From Streptantibioticus ferralitis (GTDB lineage: Bacteria; Actinomycetota; Actinomycetes; Streptomycetales; Streptomycetaceae), in assembly GCF_029223525.1 (NCBI RefSeq), contig NZ_JARHTQ010000019.1:99111-163110 (forward strand): DNA of 64,000 bases, given 5' to 3'. This document shows, one piece after another, positions 33,529 through 41,318 of the stretch; the stretch's first letter is position 1; each line of letters begins with the position of its first letter. Under the pieces are notes generated by a model that saw only the letters and a program-made list of their open reading frames with translations, had not been told where the DNA came from and ran no database searches. The position numbers were made by a program, and so were the translations under genes.

Positions 33529-33552
33529 GGGGGCGGCCAACTGGCCGCCCCC
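33529..33552. terminator. Bidirectional hairpin between convergent genes
   Basis: 10-bp stem gggggcggcc / ggccgccccc with a 4-nt loop, between the hydrolase and the flavoenzyme. Confidence 0.7.
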
Positions 33553-33566
33553 AAGCGAAAGCTCCG

Positions 33567-35093
33567 TCAGTCGATGCTCTGGGCGAAGCGGAAGAAGTGG
33601 TACGGGTCGTAGCAGTGCTTGACCTGCTGCAGCCGCGGATAGTTCTGCCCGTAGTACGCCTGACGCCAGTCGGTCAGCGCCGGGTCCATGTAGTTCTGGA
33701 ACGACTCGTGGTTCGAGTAGGGATCCAGAGTCGTATAGCCGTGGTTCACCCAGCCCTGCGCGGAATCGATGTCGGCCTGGGCGGGGTTCGGCTGCGTCAG
33801 GCCGATCTGATAGCCCGCCGCGAACAGCGAGTCGCGGTGGACGAACGCGGTGGCGGTGGGCGGGACATCGTTGATCTTCCCACCGTAGGCGAATAGACCG
33901 AAGAAGCGGAATTGGCCGCCCCGGCTGTCTGCCAGGAATGCCCTGAGCGCCTCCGAGGCCGCCGAACGGCTCAGTGGATCACGGAAGTATAGATTCCGTT
34001 GGGTTGCCCAAATGTCCCTCGGCAACTGTGCCTCGGATGAGTACCCCACCCGATGGCATTGTGCCACTGTGCGATCGCCGCAGCCGAACACCGTCATCAT
34101 CGCCTGCTGATACGGCTGTTCCTGAACGTCCCGAGTGGTATTCGGTCGGCCCACGGCGGATATCAGACCGTCAAGCAGGCTGTCGCAATCTGCTTTCGCC
34201 CCGAGGTATCCGCCGGTGACCACGACGAGGGGCTGGGTGCCCGCGGCGCTGTCCGTTTGGAACTCGATGAGCAGTTCCGCCGAGAGTTCTCTCGGCCCGT
34301 TGGCCACCCACTCCTGCCACGCCATGATGACGTCCAGCGCGTCGGACCAGTCCCAGTTCAGGTTGTAGTTGGTGATCCTGGGCGCCTGGGTCGGGAGTAC
34401 CTCGTATTCGGTGACGACGCCGAAGTTACCGCCCCCGCCGCCGCGCAGTGCCCAGTACAGGTCGGGATGCTGGTCGCTGGAGCAGCGGACCGCGCTTCCG
34501 TTCGCCAGCACGACTTCGGCGGACACCAGACGGTCGCAGCCCATTCCGAATTTGCGCGCCTGCTGGCCGAGTCCGCCGCCCTGCAGCCATCCGCCGCAGC
34601 AGACGGTCGGGCAGGTGCCGGTGGCGACCTGGACGTTGTACGGGGCCAGTGCGGCGGCGATGTCCACGCCCTGGCCGCCCGGTCCGAGCCGGACGGTGCT
34701 CTGCCCCACCCGCACGCCGTTCAGCCGGGAGACATCGATGACCAGGCCGGGTGACGTCGAATAGCCGCCGTAGCTGTGGCCGCCACTGCGCGGTGCCACC
34801 GGTATGGAATTGTCCTGGGCGAAGCGTATGCAGGTCGCCACATCCGTGCTGCTCACGCAATAGGCGACCGCCTGCGGGTGAATCGCGTCGAACTGGGCCA
34901 GCTGCAGCTGCTTCGCCACGTCGTAACCGGAGTCGGTCGGTAGGACGAGACGTCCGCTGAGCTTGTCGCGCAGTGTGCTCCACGGCGGCGATCCGGCGGC
35001 CCATACCGAACCCATGCTGCCGCTGGCCACCGTGAATGCGGCCGCGGCGCCGACACCAGCGCCGGCTCTTAACAGCGAACGCCTGCTTATCAT
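33567..35093 (-). CDS. Tat-exported berberine-bridge-type FAD oxidoreductase
   Basis: A 508-residue secreted flavoenzyme. The start at 35093 has a ggagaggtg Shine-Dalgarno and gives a twin-arginine signal (MISRRSLLRAGAGVG...). The PCMH-type FAD domain contains PRSGGHSYGG (His106) and GTCPTVCCGGWLQGGG (Cys161), the two residues used for bicovalent flavin attachment in GOOX and related oxidases. The C-terminal BBE segment reads WRQAYYGQNYPRLQQVKHCY followed by DPYHFFRFAQSI. Such enzymes oxidise sugars or secondary metabolites with O2; the substrate cannot be read from the sequence. It stands alone. Confidence 0.92.
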   Translation of the reverse strand: MISRRSLLRAGAGVGAAAAFTVASGSMGSVWAAGSPPWSTLRDKLSGRLVLPTDSGYDVAKQLQLAQFDAIHPQAVAYCVSSTDVATCIRFAQDNSIPVAPRSGGHSYGGYSTSPGLVIDVSRLNGVRVGQSTVRLGPGGQGVDIAAALAPYNVQVATGTCPTVCCGGWLQGGGLGQQARKFGMGCDRLVSAEVVLANGSAVRCSSDQHPDLYWALRGGGGGNFGVVTEYEVLPTQAPRITNYNLNWDWSDALDVIMAWQEWVANGPRELSAELLIEFQTDSAAGTQPLVVVTGGYLGAKADCDSLLDGLISAVGRPNTTRDVQEQPYQQAMMTVFGCGDRTVAQCHRVGYSSEAQLPRDIWATQRNLYFRDPLSRSAASEALRAFLADSRGGQFRFFGLFAYGGKINDVPPTATAFVHRDSLFAAGYQIGLTQPNPAQADIDSAQGWVNHGYTTLDPYSNHESFQNYMDPALTDWRQAYYGQNYPRLQQVKHCYDPYHFFRFAQSID

Positions 35094-35506
35094 GGCAGAC
35101 ACCTCTCCCCGTTCTGTACTGCGGTGTTTGTGGGAATGCGAAATGGCGGGCGCGGCGTGGCGATCGTCAACGGCGGTGAATCGGCGCCGGACGGCCTCGC
35201 CCATACGCAGAGTTCTGTTACCCGCAAGTAGAGTCAGGCGGCCGTGACAAGAAAGACATGCCTCCCCCCGTCGGCACGGCAACGCCAGTGGTCCGGACCG
35301 CAGCCCGGTAGCCGGGAATTTACACTGCCACCCGGTCCATGCACAGGCCCTGACAATGGATTTGTCAGTCCAGTCCTTTTGCCGTCAATCACCCGGATAA
35401 AGGCCAACTAATCTCAACACGGCGGCCGTCTGCCGTTCCCCTGCGTCTGTACCGGCCGCCCCGGAGAGCCCCCGCCGTTGTCAGTGGTGCCTGGCAGTCT
35501 GGTGCC
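35094..35506. other. Intergenic region between divergent genes
   Basis: 413 bp between the flavoenzyme and the YunG-hydrolase gene. It is more AT-rich in its middle (tttacactgcc, aatggatttgtcag) and must contain both promoters, but I see no clear operator or RNA. Confidence 0.5.
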
Positions 35507-36718
35507 ATGAAGCCGTCGACTCCGTGGACCCTCACCCACATCCAGCGTGCGCTGCAGGCCAGTTGGGCCGCTGACACCTGCTCGGCGGACGATGTCGCGC
35601 GTGCTCCCTGGCGGCCGGCCAACCCCGCGTGGGGCCACTGCGACATCACCGCGCTTGTGGTGAACGACCTGTTCGGCGGCGATCTGGTGCTCGGCCAGGT
35701 GCGTCTCGGCGACGAAGGCCGCGGTCACCACTGGTGGAACCGGCTGCCCGGCGGGGTGGAGGTGGACCTCACGCGCGAGCAGTTCCGGCTGGGGGAGACC
35801 GTCGTCGGAGGGCGGATCGTCACACGGCCACCGGGCCCGCTGGCGCGCAGACGGCAGGAGTATCTGCTGCTGCGCCGCCGCTTGGCACAGCAGCTGGGTT
35901 CCACGCTGCCCGAGGTCCCGGCCGAGGAGGCGGAGCCGGTGCGCGGGTGCCTGGAGCTGGCCGGGCGGCAGCTGTCGTACGTGGACTTCGGCGGTCCAGG
36001 GCGGCCACTGGTAGCGCTGCACGGGCACTTCTGCGAGGGCCGCACCTTCGCCCACCTCGCCCGTGAACTCGCCCCCGACTGGCGGGTGATCGCGCCCGAC
36101 CAGCGCGGCCACGGCCGCTCGGACCGGCCGACCCTGCCGGGGGCGGAGAAGCCGGACTACTCCCGTTCCGGTTACGTCGAGGACGCGGCCGCCGTACTCG
36201 ACCAGCTCGGCCTCGGCGGCGCGGTGGTGCTGGGCCACTCGCTCGGCGGAGTCAACGCGTACCAGCTGGCCGCCCGCCATCCGCATCTGGTCAGCGCGCT
36301 GGTGATCGAGGACATCGGAGCCGTGGTCGACGACGACCTCTCCTTCTGCCTGGTATGGCCCAGGCGCGCGCCCACCCGTGCGGCGCTGATCGAGCGGCTG
36401 GGGGACGCGGCGCGCTATCTCACGGACTCCATACGCGAGTTCGCGGACGGCTGGGGGCTGGCCTTCCGGCCCACGGACATGGTCGCCTCGCAGCGGCAGC
36501 TCGTCGGTGACCACTGGGACGACTGGTTGGCCACGGACTGCCCGGCGCTGCTCGTCCGCGGCACGCTCAGCGACACGCTGGACGCCGAGCACGCCAAGCA
36601 GATGGCGGCCCGGCGCCGGAACACACAGCTCGTCGAACTTCCCGCGGGACACACGGTGCACCAGGGCGATCCCACCGGATTCGCCCTGGCCGTCGGTGAG
36701 TTCCTCAGCTCGCTGTGA
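35507..36718 (+). CDS. YunG-like domain fused to an alpha/beta hydrolase
   Basis: A 403-residue two-domain protein. Residues 1-135 match the YunG family: WTLTHIQRALQASWAADTCS, WRPANPAWGHCDITALVVND and a GRGHHWWNRLPGGVEVDLT block with conserved Cys and His. Residues ~150-403 are an alpha/beta hydrolase: LVALHGHFCEGRTF, VIAPDQRGHGRSDRP, nucleophile GHSLGG, and the late Asp/His in LLVRGTLSDTLD and LPAGHTVHQGDP. YunG proteins have no assigned activity, though the Cys/His pattern hints at a papain-like fold (inference). No signal peptide. The stop overlaps the next gene tail to tail by 14 bp. Confidence 0.82.
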   Translation: MKPSTPWTLTHIQRALQASWAADTCSADDVARAPWRPANPAWGHCDITALVVNDLFGGDLVLGQVRLGDEGRGHHWWNRLPGGVEVDLTREQFRLGETVVGGRIVTRPPGPLARRRQEYLLLRRRLAQQLGSTLPEVPAEEAEPVRGCLELAGRQLSYVDFGGPGRPLVALHGHFCEGRTFAHLARELAPDWRVIAPDQRGHGRSDRPTLPGAEKPDYSRSGYVEDAAAVLDQLGLGGAVVLGHSLGGVNAYQLAARHPHLVSALVIEDIGAVVDDDLSFCLVWPRRAPTRAALIERLGDAARYLTDSIREFADGWGLAFRPTDMVASQRQLVGDHWDDWLATDCPALLVRGTLSDTLDAEHAKQMAARRRNTQLVELPAGHTVHQGDPTGFALAVGEFLSSL

Positions 36719-37814
36719 GCTGCCGCCAGGGGCGGACGAAGCCGTGCAGGGCGCGCCGCGCGGCCGGGGCGAGCGGTTGGTCGTTGACCGGTGTGCCCGC
36801 GGGGTGGAGGAGGTGGTCGAGGTCGGGCAGGGTGCGTAGCCCGGGTCCGGTGATACGGGCGCCGGCCAGGGCGCCGAGCAGCGGCGGCGTGGTCCAGCAC
36901 GGCACGTTGGTGTCCGCGGTGCCGCAGGTGACCAGGGTGCGGGTGCCGTGGGCGACGCTTCGGGCGATGTGCGGCGGATAGCTGGCGTCGTCGCTGCGGA
37001 CGAAGGTGGCGTTGTGCGGACCGAACATGGCGTTCAGAAGGGTGGCGATGGATGGCGGCAGTCCCGAGGTGTTCACCTGGCGGTGGGCACGGAAGTCCGC
37101 GATGGCCCGGGATACACCCGCCTTGTTCGACCGCGCCTGCTGGGCACTGAGCCGGCCGACCGCGACGGCTCGGTCCAGCAGGCCTGCCAGCTGGTAGTCG
37201 ATCGTGTCCAGGAGCCGTGTGTCCTGCGGGGCGATGAGCGCCAGACCGGCGGGCTTCGACTGTACGGAGCGATCCACGAACAGGGCCTGGAGGCCTCCCT
37301 CGCTGTGCCCGACGATGAGCAGCGCGTGCGGGTCGGCCTCGGGCTGGGCGCGCAGGGTGTCGTACGCGGCCACGGCCTGTCTGGTGTAGGCGGCCATGTC
37401 GATGTGGTCGGAGTCCTTGTACCGGCCCCATCCGGTACGGCCGGTGCCGTACTTGTCGAAGCGCAGGCTCATCACGCAGTCGTCGCCGAGGGTGCTCGCG
37501 AACAGGGCGAGGGTGTGCGGGGTGAAGGAGGGCGGCTGGTCTCCGTTGCGGTCGGTCAGGCCGCTGCCGGAGATCAGCAGGGCGGCGGCGAGCCGGTGGC
37601 CCGCGCGATGGGCGGGGATGTGCACGGTGCCGTACGCGGTGGTGCCGTCGGCGGTGAACCGCACCTGACGATCGCTGGCGGGTACGAGGGCTGGGGAGCG
37701 GGTGGAGGTGGCCGCTTCAGCCGTTCCTGACACCGGCCCGGCCGTGGTGACGGCGACCGCGGCCAGGAGTACGGCCAGTGTGCGGCGCCGCCAGGTGGTA
37801 TTGCGCCAACGCAT
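36705..37814 (-). CDS. Secreted alpha/beta hydrolase
   Basis: A 369-residue exported hydrolase. The Sec signal is MRWRNTTWRRRTLAVLLAAV with a cleavage region after GTAEAA. The nucleophile elbow is IVGHSEGGLQALF, and the catalytic Asp/His are probably in CGTADTNVP and LPDLDHLLH. The insertion after the elbow is rich in helices (LLDRAVAVGRLSAQQARSNK). It resembles the serine aminopeptidase/dienelactone-hydrolase-like group; the substrate is unknown. Overlaps the YunG-hydrolase gene convergently. Confidence 0.83.
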   Translation of the reverse strand: MRWRNTTWRRRTLAVLLAAVAVTTAGPVSGTAEAATSTRSPALVPASDRQVRFTADGTTAYGTVHIPAHRAGHRLAAALLISGSGLTDRNGDQPPSFTPHTLALFASTLGDDCVMSLRFDKYGTGRTGWGRYKDSDHIDMAAYTRQAVAAYDTLRAQPEADPHALLIVGHSEGGLQALFVDRSVQSKPAGLALIAPQDTRLLDTIDYQLAGLLDRAVAVGRLSAQQARSNKAGVSRAIADFRAHRQVNTSGLPPSIATLLNAMFGPHNATFVRSDDASYPPHIARSVAHGTRTLVTCGTADTNVPCWTTPPLLGALAGARITGPGLRTLPDLDHLLHPAGTPVNDQPLAPAARRALHGFVRPWRQLTAS

Positions 37815-37878
37815 GTGTTCTCCCGATGAGTTGAGAAAACAGGAAGGGTGGTGGTCCGCTAGGTGACTCCGCCGGGCG

Positions 37879-38979
37879 TCAGCGGACGATCAACGGCAGG
37901 GCGAGCGGAAGGCCCGTGATGAGCGCGAACAGCAGCAGCGCCCGCGGATTGCCGAAGTTGAGGGTCCAGCCGAAACCGGACCGTTTCTGCACGAGCAGCG
38001 ACGGATCGTCACGATTGACGTAGAGCGATCCCGCGGCGCGCCAGTACCGGTCGTCGTCTCGTCGGACCACACCGGCGTTCTCCTCCGGCACCCCGGAGTC
38101 CGCGGCGGGCAGTCGGCTGCCCCCTTGCCCGGTACGGATCGCGACGCCGACGACGATGGCGAGACCTACCAGGAGCGGCAGCATCACGAGTACCGGCGAC
38201 AGCTTGTGGTCGGCATGCCAGATCGGCCAGGCCCCAGCGAGGATGGACAGGTCGACGCAAGCGGCCAGCAGCAGCAGGGAGATCGCGGCACGCACCGAGA
38301 AACGGCGGTGCCTGCGCGCGGAGTCGGCCGGTCGCGCCGGATCGAGTTCCGGCCGGGCGCATAGCGCGAACCAGGCCAGTACCAGGATCGTCGCGGTCAC
38401 CCCGGCCTGTAGGAAGACCGGGAAGAAGACGCTGCCGACCGATTTGGTGGCGAAGCGGTCGGGGGTGCCGGAAGCGTTGAAGTGCACCGGGAAACGGTCG
38501 GGCACCGACGGATACAAGACGATGGCGACCACCGCCGTGCCCGCGACGATCAGCAGCGCGGGGATCGACCAGAGCCACGGAAAGGTTTCCGGATCGGTGC
38601 GGAGCGAGGTGTCGGTCACCACGCCCTGGCGCAGGCCGCGGTACCAGTCCTCGTCCCGCTTGGCCGCCGCGATCGCCACCCGGGACCGGTAGTAGGCGGC
38701 AGCGCACACGGCGAAGAGCAGTACCGGCACCAGGCCGGACCAGAGCAGATGGGCCGTGGCCGACAGTCCGGCGTTCAAGGCGACCAGCGCTCCACCGGCC
38801 GTACTCACCAGCCAGCGATAGCGCTTGCGTTGCTCGGCGATCACCGGAGCGTCCGCCCGCGCGGCGGGTATTCGCACCCCGAAGGGCAGCGTCGGGCTGG
38901 TCATCGAGGGCGTCAGCCACGCCGCCGCCAGGACCACCAGTGGTACGGCCGCGTTGACCAGTAATGCTCCGCTGTTCAT
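37879..38979 (-). CDS. DUF1648/DUF5808 membrane protein
   Basis: A 366-residue polytopic membrane protein. The DUF1648 signature is LYPSVPDRFPVHFNASGTPD. Eight or so hydrophobic segments are visible, and the C-terminal NFGNPRALLLFALITGLPL block matches the DUF5808 end. Its start (ATG at 38979) overlaps the stop of the upstream GntR gene, so the two are translationally coupled. YtrA-type GntR regulators often pair with such membrane proteins in cell-envelope stress responses. That role is inferred. Confidence 0.85.
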   Translation of the reverse strand: MNSGALLVNAAVPLVVLAAAWLTPSMTSPTLPFGVRIPAARADAPVIAEQRKRYRWLVSTAGGALVALNAGLSATAHLLWSGLVPVLLFAVCAAAYYRSRVAIAAAKRDEDWYRGLRQGVVTDTSLRTDPETFPWLWSIPALLIVAGTAVVAIVLYPSVPDRFPVHFNASGTPDRFATKSVGSVFFPVFLQAGVTATILVLAWFALCARPELDPARPADSARRHRRFSVRAAISLLLLAACVDLSILAGAWPIWHADHKLSPVLVMLPLLVGLAIVVGVAIRTGQGGSRLPAADSGVPEENAGVVRRDDDRYWRAAGSLYVNRDDPSLLVQKRSGFGWTLNFGNPRALLLFALITGLPLALPLIVR

Positions 38980-39416
38980 GACGCCGAATCTCCTTGGTCT
39001 GCGCCGTGGTCCGCGCCGCGTGTGGCGAGCGCGGATGACGTGAACGAGGTCAGGACGCAGCCGCAGCTGTCCAGAACCGCCGGGTCGCCGACGCCGTGGG
39101 CGACCGCTTCGGCGAGCAGCGTCCGCAGCCGGGTCTCCCACTCGTCGGTGAAGCCGGGCTCGGGCGGGCCGGTGCGGGCGTCACGCTGCACCATGGCGCC
39201 GCTCTTGCGGTTGATCCGCAGCAGCCCCTCCCGCCGTAGCAGGTCATAGGCCTTGTTCACGGTGTGGAAATTGATGCCGAGATCGACGGCGAGCTGCCGG
39301 GTCGAGGGCAGCGAACTGCCTTCGCCCAGTGCACCGGACGCGATGGCCTCGACTATCTGGTTCCGGATCTGCTGGTAGATCGGCACCTCGCTGTCCAGGT
39401 CGAGGCTGAGGATCAC
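38976..39416 (-). CDS. GntR family (YtrA-like) regulator
   Basis: A 146-residue short GntR protein: VPIYQQIRNQIVEAIASGAL, SLPSTRQLAVDLGINFHTVN and KAYDLLRREGLLRINRKSGA form the winged helix. Only a ~50-residue helical C-terminus follows, the YtrA layout. It is the first gene of the pair with DUF1648. A partly symmetrical CTGTT...AACAG element lies 22 bp upstream and is the likely autoregulatory site. Confidence 0.92.
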   Translation of the reverse strand: MILSLDLDSEVPIYQQIRNQIVEAIASGALGEGSSLPSTRQLAVDLGINFHTVNKAYDLLRREGLLRINRKSGAMVQRDARTGPPEPGFTDEWETRLRTLLAEAVAHGVGDPAVLDSCGCVLTSFTSSALATRGADHGADQGDSAS

Positions 39417-39437
39417 GTTCGGGCTCCAACTGTCGTT

Positions 39438-39460
39438 CTGTTATAGCTTTTATAGAACAG
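39438..39460. promoter_or_regulatory. Likely GntR operator/promoter
   Basis: CTGTTATAGCTTTTATAGAACAG carries 5-bp inverted arms (CTGTT/AACAG) around an AT-rich centre that also provides a TATAAA-like -10 for the GntR operon. Confidence 0.5.
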
Positions 39461-39489
39461 TGCAACGGGTCGTGGCAGGAGTGGGGGCG

Positions 39490-39990
39490 TTAAGGACGTG
39501 ACAAGGCCTCGGCGCCGCGGCGGGTGCGTCCCCAGGGCTTGAGGACCGAGATCGCGGTGATGAAGACGTACAGGGACAGCGCCACGCTCGGCGCGACGAC
39601 GAGGTCCCTGCCGCCAGCGGGCACCGGAGCCTCGGCCGCCACCGCGTCCGCGGCCTGCCCGATGATCGTGCGCAACGCGAAGATCGAGGCCGCGGTGGCG
39701 GCCAGCGTCAGCCAGAACTTCGTGTAGACCCAGCGGTGCCGGGCCAGCCCCCAGTGCGTGCCGAGGGACAGCAGCAAACCGCTGAGCAGCGAGACCAGGC
39801 TGACCGGGATGACCAACCAGTCGCCGAAGATCCGCATACCGCGGTAGGCGGCTTCGACGGTGCGCGGATCACGGCTCACCGCGCCCGTGATGCCGAGGGC
39901 GAGCAGCGCGGCGGTGAGGCCGAGCCAGCCGACGGAGACGGTGACGTGGAGTACGAGGACGGCGCGGCGGGTCCGGCGGGTGAGGTTCAT
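39490..39990 (-). CDS. DUF2269-like integral membrane protein
   Basis: A 166-residue protein with four hydrophobic helices, beginning MNLTRRTRRAVLVLHVTVSV with a conserved early His (LHVTVSVGWLG). DUF2269 proteins share this arrangement of a His in helix 1 and a GxHWGLARHRWVYTKFWLTL loop. I chose the ATG at 39990; the 65 codons upstream have no membrane or coding character. Function unknown. Confidence 0.75.
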   Translation of the reverse strand: MNLTRRTRRAVLVLHVTVSVGWLGLTAALLALGITGAVSRDPRTVEAAYRGMRIFGDWLVIPVSLVSLLSGLLLSLGTHWGLARHRWVYTKFWLTLAATAASIFALRTIIGQAADAVAAEAPVPAGGRDLVVAPSVALSLYVFITAISVLKPWGRTRRGAEALSRP

Positions 39991-40127
39991 GCGCCCCACC
40001 GTCGCGTGGACCGCGCTCTCGGGCGTCGCACAGTGGGAGTATTCACGGGGCCTTCGCGGGGAGCAGGCCGCCCGCGCCGGCGCTGCGTCCGCCGATATCG
40101 TGCCCTGACACGGATGAGGGGGGTTCG

Positions 40128-40760
40128 GTGGGGAAGCTGCACCTGTTCGACATGGACGGCACGCTCCTGTACGGCTCGACCGCAAACGTGGAACTGGCCA
40201 GGGAACTGGGACTGGTCGAGGAGTTCCGGGCCCTCGACGCCGAGTTCACGGCCGGGTTGCTCGACGCGCCCGGCTATGCCCGGCGGGCGTACCGGCTTTG
40301 GCAAGGTCTGACCGTCGAGCGGGTCGCGGCCGCCTTCGAGCGTTCGCCGTGGTTGGCCGGTATCCGTGAGGTCTGGGCGGACATCCGGGAGCGCGGGGAG
40401 TACTGCGCGGTGATCTCGCTTTCGCCGGACTTCTTCGTACGGCGGCTTACCGCGTGGGGCGCGCATGCGGCGTTCGGCGGGAGGTTTCCGGAACTTCCTT
40501 TCCACGGTGCGCCGTTGGACGTGTCCGGTGTTCTGGTTCCGGAGTCGAAGGTGCGGATCGCGGATCGGCTGTGCGCCGAGTACGGGGTCACGCGGGCGCA
40601 GTGCGTGGCCTACGGGGACTCGATGTCGGACGCCGCGTTGTTCGCGGCGGTGCCGACCTCGGTGGCGGTGAACGGTGACCACCATGTGAGCGGGCTCGCC
40701 ACGTTCTCGTATGCGGGGCAAGACCTGCGGGCTGCCTATGAGTTGGCGCTGGGCGGCTGA
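40128..40760 (+). CDS. HAD-superfamily phosphatase (SerB-like)
   Basis: A 210-residue HAD hydrolase starting at a GTG. Motif I is LFDMDGTLLYG (Asp8, Asp10), motif II lies near CAVISLSPDFF, the Lys is in VPESKVRIADRL, and motif III is VAYGDSMSDAALF. The C1-type cap fits phosphoserine-phosphatase-like enzymes. The substrate is unknown. Confidence 0.88.
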   Translation: MGKLHLFDMDGTLLYGSTANVELARELGLVEEFRALDAEFTAGLLDAPGYARRAYRLWQGLTVERVAAAFERSPWLAGIREVWADIRERGEYCAVISLSPDFFVRRLTAWGAHAAFGGRFPELPFHGAPLDVSGVLVPESKVRIADRLCAEYGVTRAQCVAYGDSMSDAALFAAVPTSVAVNGDHHVSGLATFSYAGQDLRAAYELALGG

Positions 40761-41318
40761 CCAGCGCAATCGCGGCCCGGGCGAGCGGGGTGCGCTGAAT
40801 ATTACTGGTGAGTATTGTCCGGCGTGTTCCGCTTGGCCGCTGCGCGAAAGAAGTTGATAGCCCCGGGCGATGCTCGATAAGTGAATTCTGGGCGTCTGTG
40901 GGCAGAATCACGGAATTTGGCGGAACTTGGATCCGTCGGGGGTATCGGGGCTTGTGGATTCCCGGCCGCCCGGTATGGTCGACTGCGATCGTTCGCGGCC
41001 TGGTGCCGCGAAGCCGAAGAGTCCGTCAGGTGGAATCGGATGTGCAGCGAGGGCAGGGGCGAAGGCGTGAGTCAACCCACCTTAACCTGAACAGGCCTTC
41101 CGTTACCCGGACTTCCGGCTATTTGTCCTATGCCGATGCGGGACGTGGCACGCTCTCCCCGTCGCGACCGGCCGCCGACGGCTGTGTCGGAGGGCGGTGC
41201 GGCTCGCCCGCTTTGCCAGGACTGGCGTGGCTCAGGTGGAAGCGCCGGAACGGCGGAATGCGGACATTGAATGGGGGAAACAGCCGGAACGCCGCCTGAT
41301 GCGTTTCGATTGTGATGT
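40761..41318. other. Intergenic region, no gene recognised
   Basis: 558 bp with lower GC than its surroundings in 40790-40930. Short open frames exist on both strands, but none shows codon bias, a Shine-Dalgarno or a recognisable product. It must hold the promoter of the 41319 gene. Confidence 0.5.
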
